64,000 nt of DNA from Oscillospiraceae bacterium (GCA_017483465.1 JAFUWN010000009.1:30233-94232), one strand, 5' to 3'; counted from the first letter of the stretch, positions 41,551 through 51,592 are shown. Program-made: numbers and translations. The notes: a model not told the origin generated them from the sequence alone.

Positions 41551-43089
41551 ATGGAACTGCGAACAAACCGAACTGCCATTTCTGCCGCCGAACCCTCCGG
41601 CAGTATCATGCAGGAACAAAGTCTGGAGCTGGACTATGTTCTGCCGGATTATTACCCCGATGTCTGCAAATTGATCAAATGCTTTGTCACCCCCTCTGTG
41701 ATCAGCGAATCTGTAAGTGATAACAGATTATCTTATGAACTTGCCGCCGAAATCAGAATTTTATATTGCAGCGAAAACAGTCATGTTCTGCAATGTGTGA
41801 CACAGACTCTGCATTTCTCCCGAACTGCGGAACTGCCCTCCGGGACGGTCAGCATTCAGGAGATTCAGCCTGTGATAGATTATGTCAACTGCCGTGCCGT
41901 CAGCCGCCGGAGACTGGATGTCCGTGGAGCGGTTACCGTCCGGATCAGAACCTGTACGGAACATCAGCAGGAGGCTCTTTCTGATATTTTCGGAAAAAAT
42001 ATGCAGATTCAGAAAAAGCCTTTCCGGTATCAGGCCAAAAGAATGCATCATATCAGTCATATTATTTTATCCGAAGAACTGGAGCTGGGCAGTACCAAAC
42101 CGCCTTTGCTGCAAGTGGTACGCTGTGAAACTGTTCCGGTAGAGCAGAGCTATAAGCTGATCTCCGGAAAACTCATGGTACAGGGCAGTTTACAGATTCA
42201 GATTCTCTATGCCTGCGAAAAAGACGGCGACGGCAGTTTAGAGCCGATGTCATTCCGGATTCCGTACAGTCAGATGACAGAACTGGAAAATATAGAAGAT
42301 CAGGACGAAATACAGGTCATCTGCTCGGCAGTTTCCTGCGATCTGAAGCCGGTGACTGATGAAAACGGAGATATCCGGGTGCTTCGCTGTGAAGCAGAAC
42401 TCCGGGTATCCTGCACAGCATTCAGAATTGCTTCCGAATCGCTTGTCTGTGATGCTTTTTCGACAGAATATCCCTGTACTGTCCGGAGCACGAAACTGCT
42501 CACAAGCGGAGCACCGGTGCCATTCTCGGAAATGCTGGTATGCAGTACAAAACTGGCTTGTTCTGATTCAGAGCTGGACTGTGTTTATGATGCCTGGTGT
42601 GATATTAAAAATCTGACCACTGTGATTGAAAATTCTGAAATCTGCATCAGCGGAATGCTCTGCTGTTATGTGCTTGTCCGGGAAAATTCCGGAATGCCCC
42701 GGCTGCTCGAAAAAGAAGAATCGTTTGAACATCGTTTTCCGATGCAGAACCTCTCCCCTGCCGACAGAATTGAAGCAAGAGCCTGTGCAGAAAACTGTTC
42801 TTATACGCTTTCCGGAGCCTCGGAAGTATCGCTGAAAACTGAACTCCGGATGGAAGGCTCTGTCACACACTGTACAGAAACAGAAGTTCTTTCTGATATT
42901 TCTGTTCAGGAAGATGAGAAATTTCAGGAGCATTATGCTCTGAAATTATATTTCGGCAAGGCACAGGAATCTGTCTGGGAGATTGCAAAACGCTGCCATA
43001 CGAGTGTGGATGCCATTCTGGAAGAAAATGATCTCACACAGGAACAGCTTTCTGAAAATCAGATGCTGCTGATTCCGATTATCAGCTAA
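41551..43089 (+). CDS. sipL: SPOCS (DUF3794) and LysM protein, SipL-like spore coat morphogenetic protein
   Basis: 512 residues, no signal peptide. It has repeated SPOCS/DUF3794 regions (first near 25-160 with LELDYVLPDYYPDVCKLIKC, then about 165-290 and 300-440) and a C-terminal LysM domain (about 460-510, YFGKAQESVWEIAKRCHTSV, LLIPI). This layout matches C. difficile SipL, which binds SpoIVA through LysM and ties the coat to the forespore membrane. The next gene is spoIVA, 16 bases on, which supports the call. ATG at 41551 lies 12 bases after AAGGAGGT, rather far. Confidence 0.85.
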   Translation: MELRTNRTAISAAEPSGSIMQEQSLELDYVLPDYYPDVCKLIKCFVTPSVISESVSDNRLSYELAAEIRILYCSENSHVLQCVTQTLHFSRTAELPSGTVSIQEIQPVIDYVNCRAVSRRRLDVRGAVTVRIRTCTEHQQEALSDIFGKNMQIQKKPFRYQAKRMHHISHIILSEELELGSTKPPLLQVVRCETVPVEQSYKLISGKLMVQGSLQIQILYACEKDGDGSLEPMSFRIPYSQMTELENIEDQDEIQVICSAVSCDLKPVTDENGDIRVLRCEAELRVSCTAFRIASESLVCDAFSTEYPCTVRSTKLLTSGAPVPFSEMLVCSTKLACSDSELDCVYDAWCDIKNLTTVIENSEICISGMLCCYVLVRENSGMPRLLEKEESFEHRFPMQNLSPADRIEARACAENCSYTLSGASEVSLKTELRMEGSVTHCTETEVLSDISVQEDEKFQEHYALKLYFGKAQESVWEIAKRCHTSVDAILEENDLTQEQLSENQMLLIPIIS

Positions 43090-43105
43090 ATACAGGAGGT
43101 ATCAC

Positions 43106-44578
43106 ATGAAAGATATTTACAGCGATATTGCACAGCGTACCGGCGGTGATATTTATATCGGCGTGGTAGGCCCTGTCAGAACCGGAAAATCGACTCTGAT
43201 CAAACGCTTTATGGAAACCCTTGTGATTCCCAATATCGAAAGCGATTATAAAAAAGAACGTGCCGTGGATGAACTGCCGCAGTCCGCCGCCGGAAAGACG
43301 ATCATGACCACAGAACCGAAATTCATTCCGGAAGAAGCCGTCAGCGTTCAGCTTCAGGACGGTGCGAAATTCCGGGCAAGAATGATTGATTGTGTCGGCT
43401 ATATTGTTCCGAGTTCGCTGGGCTATATTGAAAACGAAATGCCCCGTATGGTCATGACTCCCTGGTTTGATGAAGAAATCCCGTTCAATATGGCCGCAGA
43501 AATCGGCACACAGAAAGTCATCACGGAACATGCGACAATCGGACTCGTAGTCACAACCGACGGCAGTATTTCAGATATTCCCCGTTCGGAATATGCCGAA
43601 TGTGAAGAACGTGTCATCAAAGAATTACAGGAACTCGGCAAGCCGTTTATTATTCTTCTGAACTGTGTCGATCCTGATACCGAAGAAGCCCGTACTCTTG
43701 CGACACAGATGCAGGAATTATATCATACGACTGTACTGCCCGTCAGCTGTACACAGTTACAGGAACAGGACATTCAGCAGATTTTAACGGCTTTATTATA
43801 TGCTTTTCCTGTAAAAGAAGTCAATTTCGCCATGCCGGGCTGGATTTCGATGCTGGAGAAAGGACATCCGGTAAAACAGGAAGTTTTCTCAGCGATCAGG
43901 GAAGCCGCTCAGAATCTTGTTACTGTAGAGGATGCTTCCGCACTGGCAAAGCCGATCTGCAATTGTCAGTATATTCTGCATGCAGAAAGTTCTGCAATTG
44001 ATCTGGGAAGAGGTTGTGTGACGATTACTGTCACACTCGATCATGCCTTGTTTTTCAATATTCTGAGCGAAACCACAGGGCTGGAAATTCCTGACGAGGG
44101 TGCATTGCTCGAAATTCTGAAAGAATTATGCGAAGTCAGAAAAGCCTATTCCCGGTTAGAACCTGCTTTAAAAGAGGTCGAGGCCACAGGCTATGGCATT
44201 GTAATGCCGACAATGGAAGAATTAAGCCTCGAAGAACCGGAGATTATTAAACAAGGCGGCAAATACGGTGTCAGACTGAAAGCCTCGGCTCCGTCTATTC
44301 ATATGATGAAAGCCGGAATCAATACGACAGTCAGTCCGATTGTCGGAAGCGAAAAGCAGAGCGAAGAACTTGTCATGTATTTATTACAGGGCTTTGAAGA
44401 AGATCCGACAAAAATCTGGAGTTCCAATATTTTTGGAAAATCCCTGCATGAGCTTGTCAATGAGGGTCTGCATAACAAACTGTTCAAGATGCCGGTAGAA
44501 GCCCGTATGAAATTACAGGAAACTCTTGAACGAATTATCAACGAGGGCTGTTCCGGTCTGATCTGCCTGATTCTGTAA
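43106..44578 (+). CDS. spoIVA: Stage IV sporulation protein A
   Basis: 490 residues, matching the usual length near 492. The N-terminal ATPase of the TRAFAC class has Walker A GPVRTGKSTLIKRF, then TIMTTEPKFIPEEAV and VRMIDC-type switch RMIDCVGYIVP. The C-terminal part and its tip (INEGCSGLICLIL) match SpoIVA. It polymerises with ATP hydrolysis on the forespore surface and is the base for coat assembly; the C-terminus contacts the membrane through SpoVM and, in clostridia, SipL. It is co-transcribed with the sipL-like gene. Confidence 0.96.
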   Translation: MKDIYSDIAQRTGGDIYIGVVGPVRTGKSTLIKRFMETLVIPNIESDYKKERAVDELPQSAAGKTIMTTEPKFIPEEAVSVQLQDGAKFRARMIDCVGYIVPSSLGYIENEMPRMVMTPWFDEEIPFNMAAEIGTQKVITEHATIGLVVTTDGSISDIPRSEYAECEERVIKELQELGKPFIILLNCVDPDTEEARTLATQMQELYHTTVLPVSCTQLQEQDIQQILTALLYAFPVKEVNFAMPGWISMLEKGHPVKQEVFSAIREAAQNLVTVEDASALAKPICNCQYILHAESSAIDLGRGCVTITVTLDHALFFNILSETTGLEIPDEGALLEILKELCEVRKAYSRLEPALKEVEATGYGIVMPTMEELSLEEPEIIKQGGKYGVRLKASAPSIHMMKAGINTTVSPIVGSEKQSEELVMYLLQGFEEDPTKIWSSNIFGKSLHELVNEGLHNKLFKMPVEARMKLQETLERIINEGCSGLICLIL

Positions 44579-44584
44579 AAAATA

Positions 44585-44623
44585 CAGCACAGTAATACAT
44601 GATTACTGTGCTGATTTTTATTT
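44585..44623 (+). terminator. Bidirectional terminator between spoIVA and the LRR operon
   Basis: CAGCACAGTAAT (44585-44596) and ATTACTGTGCTG (44602-44613) with a 5-base loop; T-rich tails follow on both strands. Its plus-strand tail overlaps the stop codon of the convergent LRR gene. Confidence 0.92.
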
Positions 44624-46090
44624 CTGATTTTCAGAATCCTGAATATCATCCAGAATTTTAGCATATTGTGCATCTTCGGCCTTAATATCGGCCTGAATGA
44701 TTTCTTCATGTTCTTCGGGAGTCATCTGATTTTTCTTGATGATTTTTATTAAAATAAAGATAATCAGTCCGAGTACCAGCACACCGATGATAATCAATAT
44801 GATTCTGGAATAATCTGTCCCGCCGTGCTGTTTGAAGCCCTCGATCTTAACCGGAACAGGATTTCCCTGCTCGTCTTTTTCCGTGCCGTCCGTATAGCCG
44901 AAAGCATAATCACCAATATTTTTGCAGTTTTTGGGAATTGTGACTTCTTTCAGAGACGGACATGCATAAAATGCATAATTGCCGATGCTTTTCAGACTCT
45001 CCGGAAGATGAACTTCTGATAAGCCTGTACAGTCAGCAAAGGCATTTTCATAGATAATTTCCGTACCCTCCGGCAGATTGATTTCTGTGAGTTCCGAACA
45101 GTATTCAAAAGCCCCTGCTCCGACATATTGCAGACTTGACGGAAAATTGATTTCTGCCAGACTCAAAGCCGAGAAAAAGGCAGCATCATAGATAACTGTA
45201 ACACCCTCCGGAACAGTGAACGAAGTCTCTGTTTTTCCGCACGGATAGGCATAGAGTGTTTTCATATCGTCTTTGTATAAAACACCGTCCTGAACGGTAT
45301 AAGTCGGATTTCCGTCCTCGACTTTGTATTCTGACAGGCTGGAACAGCCCATAAACATCAGCGTTCCGAGTTTTTCGAGCTGTTTCGGAACTGTAAATTC
45401 TGTAATATTGACACAGCCGTAATAAGCCGCCGAGCCGACTTCTGTCACAGAAGCAGGGAGTTCGGCACTCATAACAGCATAGCAGAACGCAAAGGCATAA
45501 TCACCGATTTTCTGTAATCCGTCCGGAAATGCCGGAGGATTGAATAAATTGCAGTTATAAAATGCAGATAAGCCGATACTCTCAAGATTTTTGGGGAAAT
45601 TAATTTTTTCGAGCATAATGCACTCAAAGCAGAGGCCTTCCGGAAATGTCTTGATCTGATCAGGGAATTTAATTTCCTCAAGCTGTGTACACGAGCCGAA
45701 TGCATATTCACCGATCTCTTCGACAGAATCCGGAATCTCGATACTTTTCAGGGAAGTACAGCCCTGAAAGGCATAACTGCCGATTTTTTTGATATATTTT
45801 CCAAAGCTGATATATTCCAGCTTACTGCACTGATAAAAAGCAGCATCCGAGATTTCGACAATTTTTCTGCCGTTGGATTCATCCGGAAGATTCACGGCAA
45901 GTGTGCTGGTATCGCAGGAATACAGAGCTACACCGCCGTCCACATAGGCATAAGTAAAAGAACCGTCTGTATAGGTCTGAACATCAGATTCTGTTGTCTG
46001 CTGTGCAGATTCGGCATAGACTGCCACAGGAATGCAGAACAGCATACACAGACATGCTGTCAGAAAGACAGCTATTTTTTTTAGATTCAT
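44618..46090 (-). CDS. Membrane-anchored BspA-type LRR ectoprotein (LRR-1)
   Basis: 490 residues. Signal peptide (NLKKIAVFLTACLCMLFCIP), LRR_5 units (about 75-250), a break with DGVLYKDDMKTLYAYPCGKT (about 260-290), more LRR units (to about 415), one membrane helix (about 429-448) and the longest cytoplasmic tail of the four (42 residues, acidic, helical). It has type I topology with the LRR domain outside. BspA-type LRRs are linked to adhesion and protein binding. The ATG overlaps the stop codon of the preceding LRR gene by four bases. It is the last gene of the glmS operon. Confidence 0.85.
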   Translation of the reverse strand: MNLKKIAVFLTACLCMLFCIPVAVYAESAQQTTESDVQTYTDGSFTYAYVDGGVALYSCDTSTLAVNLPDESNGRKIVEISDAAFYQCSKLEYISFGKYIKKIGSYAFQGCTSLKSIEIPDSVEEIGEYAFGSCTQLEEIKFPDQIKTFPEGLCFECIMLEKINFPKNLESIGLSAFYNCNLFNPPAFPDGLQKIGDYAFAFCYAVMSAELPASVTEVGSAAYYGCVNITEFTVPKQLEKLGTLMFMGCSSLSEYKVEDGNPTYTVQDGVLYKDDMKTLYAYPCGKTETSFTVPEGVTVIYDAAFFSALSLAEINFPSSLQYVGAGAFEYCSELTEINLPEGTEIIYENAFADCTGLSEVHLPESLKSIGNYAFYACPSLKEVTIPKNCKNIGDYAFGYTDGTEKDEQGNPVPVKIEGFKQHGGTDYSRIILIIIGVLVLGLIIFILIKIIKKNQMTPEEHEEIIQADIKAEDAQYAKILDDIQDSENQK

Positions 46091-47193
46091 GATTCTGCCC
46101 TCCTGTTTCTGAGCACTTTGAGAATGGCAATTATTAATATAATAATAATAATTATTACTGCTGCGATCAGGATATAATAAATCGTTCCGGTCTGGATATA
46201 TTCATATTCGATTTGATTGGTAACAGCATATTTCCAGGCCGCTGAATTTTTATAGACATATAATTTAAAATCATCCTGAAGCAGATAAGTATTTTTTTCT
46301 TCGTCATAATAATAGCCCATACAGTCGATGTTGATTCCTGTCAGGCTTTTCGGGATAGCTAATTCTTTCAGAGCCGTACAGTGACAGAAAGCATATTCAC
46401 CGATTTTAATCAGACCTTCTGAAAGATTCACTGTTTTCAGATTCGTACAGGAATAAAAACACCTGTTGCCGATGGATTTCACAGAAGCCGGAAGTGTCAC
46501 CTGTCCGAGATTCTCACAATAGCTGAATACTGCACCTTTGAGTTCTTCCACACCGTCCGGAATCGTGATATTTTTCAGACCGATACACCAGCAGAAAGCA
46601 TCTTCACCGATTTTCTGCACATGATTCAGATCAATCTGCTCCAGATACTGAGCACCGATAAAAGCCCAGTCAGCGATTTCCTGACAGGAATCTGAAATTT
46701 GATAGCTGGTATCGGGTTTGGATTCCGGATATTTAACGAGTGTATAACCGGATTTGGTATACAGCACCCCATCCGGCGACTGATAGGCCGGATTATTTTC
46801 ATCAACTGAAAATAAAATCATATCCGGAGTCGCTTCAAATGCATAAGAAGCAATGGTTGTAACACCGGCAGGAATTTGCAGTTCTTCGAGAGCCGAACAG
46901 TTATAGAATGCATAGCTGCCGATTTCTGTCAGAGTTTCGGGAATCTGCACTTCTCTGAGCTGCGTGCAGTCAGCAAAGCAGTTTTCGGCAAGAGCGGTGA
47001 TTTTATGGCCGTCTATTTCCGAGGGGATTTCTGCGGTTTCGATCTGTGTATTGATACAGGAAATTTCTGCTGTTCCGTCAGGTTTCAGTGTATATCTGAA
47101 ATCTGAGCTTTCCGCATAGGCAGAAACCGGAAACATCTGCATGAGCATCAGACCGGAAACGGCAAAAAAGCTTAATTTTTTCAAGATTTTCAT
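46087..47193 (-). CDS. Membrane-anchored BspA-type LRR ectoprotein (LRR-2)
   Basis: 368 residues. Signal peptide (LKKLSFFAVSGLMLMQMFP), LRR_5 units (about 60-125), the break ENNPAYQSPDGVLYTKSG, more LRR units (to about 300), one very hydrophobic helix (about 336-358, rich in Ile) and a 10-residue basic tail. The order of parts matches the neighbours. It starts 12 bases after LRR-3 and overlaps LRR-1 by four bases, so translation of the set is coupled. Confidence 0.85.
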   Translation of the reverse strand: MKILKKLSFFAVSGLMLMQMFPVSAYAESSDFRYTLKPDGTAEISCINTQIETAEIPSEIDGHKITALAENCFADCTQLREVQIPETLTEIGSYAFYNCSALEELQIPAGVTTIASYAFEATPDMILFSVDENNPAYQSPDGVLYTKSGYTLVKYPESKPDTSYQISDSCQEIADWAFIGAQYLEQIDLNHVQKIGEDAFCWCIGLKNITIPDGVEELKGAVFSYCENLGQVTLPASVKSIGNRCFYSCTNLKTVNLSEGLIKIGEYAFCHCTALKELAIPKSLTGINIDCMGYYYDEEKNTYLLQDDFKLYVYKNSAAWKYAVTNQIEYEYIQTGTIYYILIAAVIIIIIILIIAILKVLRNRRAES

Positions 47194-47205
47194 AACTTTC
47201 TCCTG

Positions 47206-48417
47206 TCAGAATAATTCACGCTGTTTCTGAATGCGTTTCTGCATGACTATAAGAACGATCACAGCAATGATTACCAGTGCGACAATTCCGATCATGATAT
47301 AGACAAAGACAATTCCCTGTGTGACACCGCCTGTACATCTGACATTGAATTTGACTGCATATGCAAAAGCAGCGGTGCCGTTATCGGCATCAAGTTCAAA
47401 ATCAGGCAGAAGCTGTGGTTCTTCTTCCTCGCCGGAATAGAAGCCGAATGCATAATCGCCGACAGTGGTAACATTCCGGGAAACTCTGATTGTAGTCAGA
47501 GAAGGGCAGTTAAAAAAAGCATTGCTGTTGATTGTCGTCACAGAATCCGGAATGGTAATTTCATCCAGCTGAAGACAGTTATAGAAACAGCCTGAGCCGA
47601 TTGTTTCAAGAGTTTCCGGCAGAGTGACACGTTTCAGGGAAGTACAGTTCCCGAATGCAGCACCGGTCAGCATGGTGATTCCGTCCGGAACCGTGATAGA
47701 TTGCAGAGAGGTACAGTAATAGAAAACATCTTCGCCCATTTCTGAAACAGCATTCAGATTGATCTGCTCCAGATCAGAATTTGCCATAAAAGCATAACCC
47801 TCTAATTTGGTACAGCCATCCGGAACAGCATATTGTTTTCCGGTTTTTGCAGCAGGATAGAGAATCAGATCAGAGCCGTCTTTTGTGAATAAAATTCCGT
47901 CCTGGTCTTTATAATTCTGATTATTTTTCTCTACATGCACGGCTTCAAGAGCAGTACAGCCGTCGAAAGTATAGCCCTCGATTTCGGTCACACCGGCCGG
48001 AACGGAAATTTCTTTCAGACTGGAACAGCCATAGAATGTCTGAAAGCCGAATTTCTGAACACTGGCGGGAATATTGATTTCTTCCAGACCGGAGCATAAA
48101 TAAAAAGCATAGTCTTCCAGAACAGTAATTGTATCAGGCAGAGTGACTTTTTTCAGACTGGTATTATCTTTAAAGCAGTCCAGCTCTACCATTGTGATTT
48201 TATGCCCGTCAATTTCAGACGGAATAACAGCTTCTTCAATCGTATTATCCTGACATACGACAGAAACAGTGCCATCGCCATAGTCATTATAATACCAAAG
48301 ACCATCCTGAGAATAGCCGCCGGATGTCTGAACGACTTCTTCTGCACTGACAGACAGCGGCATCAGCAGACAGAGGCTTGTCAGAAGTCCGGAAATGATT
48401 TTAAACAGTTTCATCAT
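47206..48417 (-). CDS. Membrane-anchored BspA-type LRR ectoprotein (LRR-3)
   Basis: 403 residues. Signal peptide (KLFKIISGLLTSLCLLMPL), LRR_5 units (about 75-155), the break ENNQNYKDQDGILFTKDGSD, more LRR units (to about 320), a membrane helix (about 369-391) and a short basic tail. The first Met is followed by a second Met; either could start. It overlaps LRR-4 by four bases. Confidence 0.85.
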   Translation of the reverse strand: MMKLFKIISGLLTSLCLLMPLSVSAEEVVQTSGGYSQDGLWYYNDYGDGTVSVVCQDNTIEEAVIPSEIDGHKITMVELDCFKDNTSLKKVTLPDTITVLEDYAFYLCSGLEEINIPASVQKFGFQTFYGCSSLKEISVPAGVTEIEGYTFDGCTALEAVHVEKNNQNYKDQDGILFTKDGSDLILYPAAKTGKQYAVPDGCTKLEGYAFMANSDLEQINLNAVSEMGEDVFYYCTSLQSITVPDGITMLTGAAFGNCTSLKRVTLPETLETIGSGCFYNCLQLDEITIPDSVTTINSNAFFNCPSLTTIRVSRNVTTVGDYAFGFYSGEEEEPQLLPDFELDADNGTAAFAYAVKFNVRCTGGVTQGIVFVYIMIGIVALVIIAVIVLIVMQKRIQKQRELF

Positions 48418-49688
48418 TTCTCATCCTCTTGATCTGAATCATTTTTCTTTGGTTTTCTGACAGAGAGGATAATCAGTGTCAGAGCAAGCACAACAGCAAT
48501 TCCGCCGGCAGTCGCAAGCACAATCTGCAAGAAATTATTATTTTTGAGTTCCGCACCGAGAATACCGGTCATGCCTGCTTCGGTCGTTTCTTCCGGAGGG
48601 ATGGTAATTTGTTCCGTGATGACTTCTCCCTCGGCATTGGTTTCCGTGATGACGGCAGTTTCGGGAGTTTCGGCAGAAGTTTCCGGCTGAGTTTCTGTCA
48701 GATCAGTAGCAATGAATGTAAAATTATTTTCATAGTCATTGTCAGGATCGACAGCAGTTGCATAATATTCCGCTTCTGAGCCGGATTGTCCGTAAATTAC
48801 AAAACCGCCGACTGTATGCAGATCTCTGTCATAGCCGAATGCACAGTAATCAATTTCATCCACACTTGCCGGAATGGTAACACTTGTCAGGCCTGTACCG
48901 CTGAAAGCGGCCTGTCCGATATAAGTCAGTGTATCCGGAAGATTGATTTCTGTCAGAGCCGGACACACACTGAAAGCCGCATCATAAATACTTTCCAGAC
49001 CGGGATTTAAAATCACTTCATGCAGATTATCACAATAAGCGAAAGCATAGTCATCAATCTGCATGGAAGAAATATTGACTTTTTCCAGTTTGGAATAGGC
49101 AAAAGCCCATTTATCAATATACTGAACTTTTTCAGGGATGGTAATTTCTTTCAGATTTTTGGCAAATCCGAAACATCCGGGAGCGATTTCATCCACAGAA
49201 GCCGGAATCGGATAATTTTCTCCTGCTCTTGCGGCAGGATAAGCGACTAAAAATTGATTATTATCCGCAACCAGTACGCCGTCATCAATTTCAGCCAGAT
49301 AAGGGTTACCTGCTTCGACATGAATTTTTTCCAGATTTTCACAGCCGAAAAAGACAGAATTGCCGATATCCGAGACAGTTGCCGGAATGGTAACGCTTGT
49401 CAGGCCTTTGGCATTCATGAAAGCTGCATTATCCAGATAGCCGACATCATGGCCGTCCAGCTGTGAGGGGATGACCAGTTCCCCGGTATAGGTATCAGAA
49501 ACCGTAAAATCTGTGATTTCGGCTCTGCCGGCGACATTGACAGTATAAGTGAACATATCTTCCGGACGGGTTTCTGCAGCAGTTTCCTGCTCTGCGGGAG
49601 GATCAGCAGGAGCTTCCTCCGCATAGGCATACAGCGGCATTGCTGCCGTCAGGACGGCGGCAGCAAGCACAAACAGTAATTTTTTCAT
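48414..49688 (-). CDS. Membrane-anchored BspA-type LRR ectoprotein (LRR-4)
   Basis: 424 residues. Signal peptide (KKLLFVLAAAVLTAAMPLYA), LRR_5 units (about 70-130 and 175-300) around the break DGVLVADNNQFLVAYPAA, a Thr/Glu-rich stalk (about 325-370), a membrane helix (about 388-409) and a short charged tail. It is the first LRR gene after glmS, 15 bases away. The stalk would hold the LRR domain further from the membrane than in the other three. Confidence 0.85.
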   Translation of the reverse strand: MKKLLFVLAAAVLTAAMPLYAYAEEAPADPPAEQETAAETRPEDMFTYTVNVAGRAEITDFTVSDTYTGELVIPSQLDGHDVGYLDNAAFMNAKGLTSVTIPATVSDIGNSVFFGCENLEKIHVEAGNPYLAEIDDGVLVADNNQFLVAYPAARAGENYPIPASVDEIAPGCFGFAKNLKEITIPEKVQYIDKWAFAYSKLEKVNISSMQIDDYAFAYCDNLHEVILNPGLESIYDAAFSVCPALTEINLPDTLTYIGQAAFSGTGLTSVTIPASVDEIDYCAFGYDRDLHTVGGFVIYGQSGSEAEYYATAVDPDNDYENNFTFIATDLTETQPETSAETPETAVITETNAEGEVITEQITIPPEETTEAGMTGILGAELKNNNFLQIVLATAGGIAVVLALTLIILSVRKPKKNDSDQEDEK

Positions 49689-49703
49689 AGAGTTTTCTCA
49701 TCC

Positions 49704-51533
49704 TTATTCTACAGTAACGGATTTAGCCAGATTTCTGGGCTTATCCACATCAGTACCCTTGAGTACAGCAGTATAATAAGCAATTAACTGCAAGGGCACA
49801 ACAGCGAGCATCGGCATAAGCAGATCTTCATATTCCGGCAGACCGAACTTGAAATCAGCGACATCTTTTTCAGGCTGATAGCTGTCACGGCTGACAAGAA
49901 TCACTTTAGCACCTCTTGCCTTGACTTCTTTGATATTGCTGATGGTTTTGTCAAACAGATTCTGCTGTGTTGCAACGGCAATGACGGGCATTTCTTCTGT
50001 AATCAGCGAGATGGTACCGTGTTTGAGTTCACCGGCAGCATAAGATTCAGAATGGATATAAGAAATTTCTTTTAATTTCAGAGAGCCTTCCATACTGAGG
50101 GCATAATCCAGGCCACGGCCGATATATAACAGACTGTCAGCAGTGATTAATTCAGAAGCGATCATCTGGGTCATTTCTTTATGTTCCAGAATTTTGGAAA
50201 TCTGATCGGGAGTGCCTTGCAATAATGCAGTCAGGCGGCGGCATTCTGCCTCGTCGATTTTCTTGTTAGCGAGAGCCAGTTCAAAAGCGAACAGATACAT
50301 CACAGCGATCTGAACCATATAGGCTTTTGTGGAAGCAACAGCGATTTCAGGGCCTGCATGGGTATAAATCAGCATATCGGCTTCTCTTGCGATAGAACTG
50401 CCTTTTGCATTGACAATTGCAAGAGTTTTGGCACCGAGCTGTTTAGACAGTCTGAGAGCAGCCAGGCTGTCGGCAGTTTCACCGGACTGTGAAATGATAA
50501 TTACTAAATCCTTCTCGCTGACGAGCGGTTCTCTGTATCTGAATTCTGAAGCAATATCGACATTGACAGAGATTTTAGCAAGCTTTTCGATCACATACTT
50601 GCCTACCATGCCGGCATGCATAGCCGTACCACAGGCGACAATATGAATTTTATTGAACTGCATGAGCCGTTCCGGAGTAATGCCGCATTCTTCCAGATTC
50701 GGCAGACCGTTTTCGATTCTGGGCGTGATCGTTTTTTTGATAGACTCCGGCTGTTCGTGAATTTCTTTGAGCATATAATGCTCATAGCCGCCTTTTTCAG
50801 CCGCACTGACATCCCAGTCAGCTGTTTTGAGTTCTTTTTCGACTTTCTGATAATGCAGATCATAAACTTTTGCTTCCTGCTTGCTGAGTACGGCAATTTC
50901 ACCGGGTTCGAGCAGATAGTAATTTTTTGTATACTGTAAAATAGCCGTCACATCCGAAGCGATAAAGCTTTCACCCTCGCCGATGCCGACGATCAGCGGA
51001 CTTTCTTTTCTTAATGCGAACACTCTGTCCGGAAAATCAGCGAATACAACACCCAGAGCATAAGAGCCTTCGAGTTCTTTGAGGGTTTTGACAATGGCTT
51101 CTATCGGATTGCCGTGATTTTCTTCATAGTAATAATCCAGCAGCTGAGCAATGACTTCTGTATCTGTATCGCTCTCGAAATTTCTGCCTTTTGCCAATAA
51201 AAATTCTTTTAATTTTTTATAATTTTCAATAATGCCGTTATGCACCAGCGTTACATTACCGCCGCCATGCGGATGGGAATTTCTGTCGGAGGGTTCTCCG
51301 TGAGTCGCCCATCTGGTATGACCGATTCCGGCATGACCGGAGGGCTTTCCATCCTGATCCATTTTTGCCTGTAAATCCGCAAGTCTTCCCTTGGATTTTG
51401 CGACTTTGATTACTTCATTTTCAAAAACAGCGATTCCTGCGGAGTCATAGCCTCTGTATTCGAGTTTAGAAAGGCCATCCATCAGGACATCAGCTGCATC
51501 ACGTTTGCCGACATAGCCAACGATTCCACACAT
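49704..51533 (-). CDS. glmS: Glutamine--fructose-6-phosphate aminotransferase (isomerising)
   Basis: 609 residues. The N-terminal nucleophile cysteine follows Met (MCGIVGYVG), the glutaminase domain has HTRWATHGEP and NGIIENY, two SIS domains follow (ACGTAMHAG, ISQSGETADS) and the C-terminus DKPRNLAKSVTVE is typical. It makes glucosamine-6-phosphate for peptidoglycan and amino sugars. The leader is only about 55 bases, so there is no room for a glmS ribozyme. Four LRR membrane protein genes follow with no visible terminator. Confidence 0.96.
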   Translation of the reverse strand: MCGIVGYVGKRDAADVLMDGLSKLEYRGYDSAGIAVFENEVIKVAKSKGRLADLQAKMDQDGKPSGHAGIGHTRWATHGEPSDRNSHPHGGGNVTLVHNGIIENYKKLKEFLLAKGRNFESDTDTEVIAQLLDYYYEENHGNPIEAIVKTLKELEGSYALGVVFADFPDRVFALRKESPLIVGIGEGESFIASDVTAILQYTKNYYLLEPGEIAVLSKQEAKVYDLHYQKVEKELKTADWDVSAAEKGGYEHYMLKEIHEQPESIKKTITPRIENGLPNLEECGITPERLMQFNKIHIVACGTAMHAGMVGKYVIEKLAKISVNVDIASEFRYREPLVSEKDLVIIISQSGETADSLAALRLSKQLGAKTLAIVNAKGSSIAREADMLIYTHAGPEIAVASTKAYMVQIAVMYLFAFELALANKKIDEAECRRLTALLQGTPDQISKILEHKEMTQMIASELITADSLLYIGRGLDYALSMEGSLKLKEISYIHSESYAAGELKHGTISLITEEMPVIAVATQQNLFDKTISNIKEVKARGAKVILVSRDSYQPEKDVADFKFGLPEYEDLLMPMLAVVPLQLIAYYTAVLKGTDVDKPRNLAKSVTVE

Positions 51534-51592
51534 AAATAAAAAAACTCCTCTCTTGAATTATATCCGGATGAAAATTTTCAGATATATTTTAT

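Noticed and set aside
44618-49688. CRISPR-like periodic repeats across the LRR genes
   Set aside because: The periodicity is that of LRR codons, diverged and in frame, without identical repeats and spacers.
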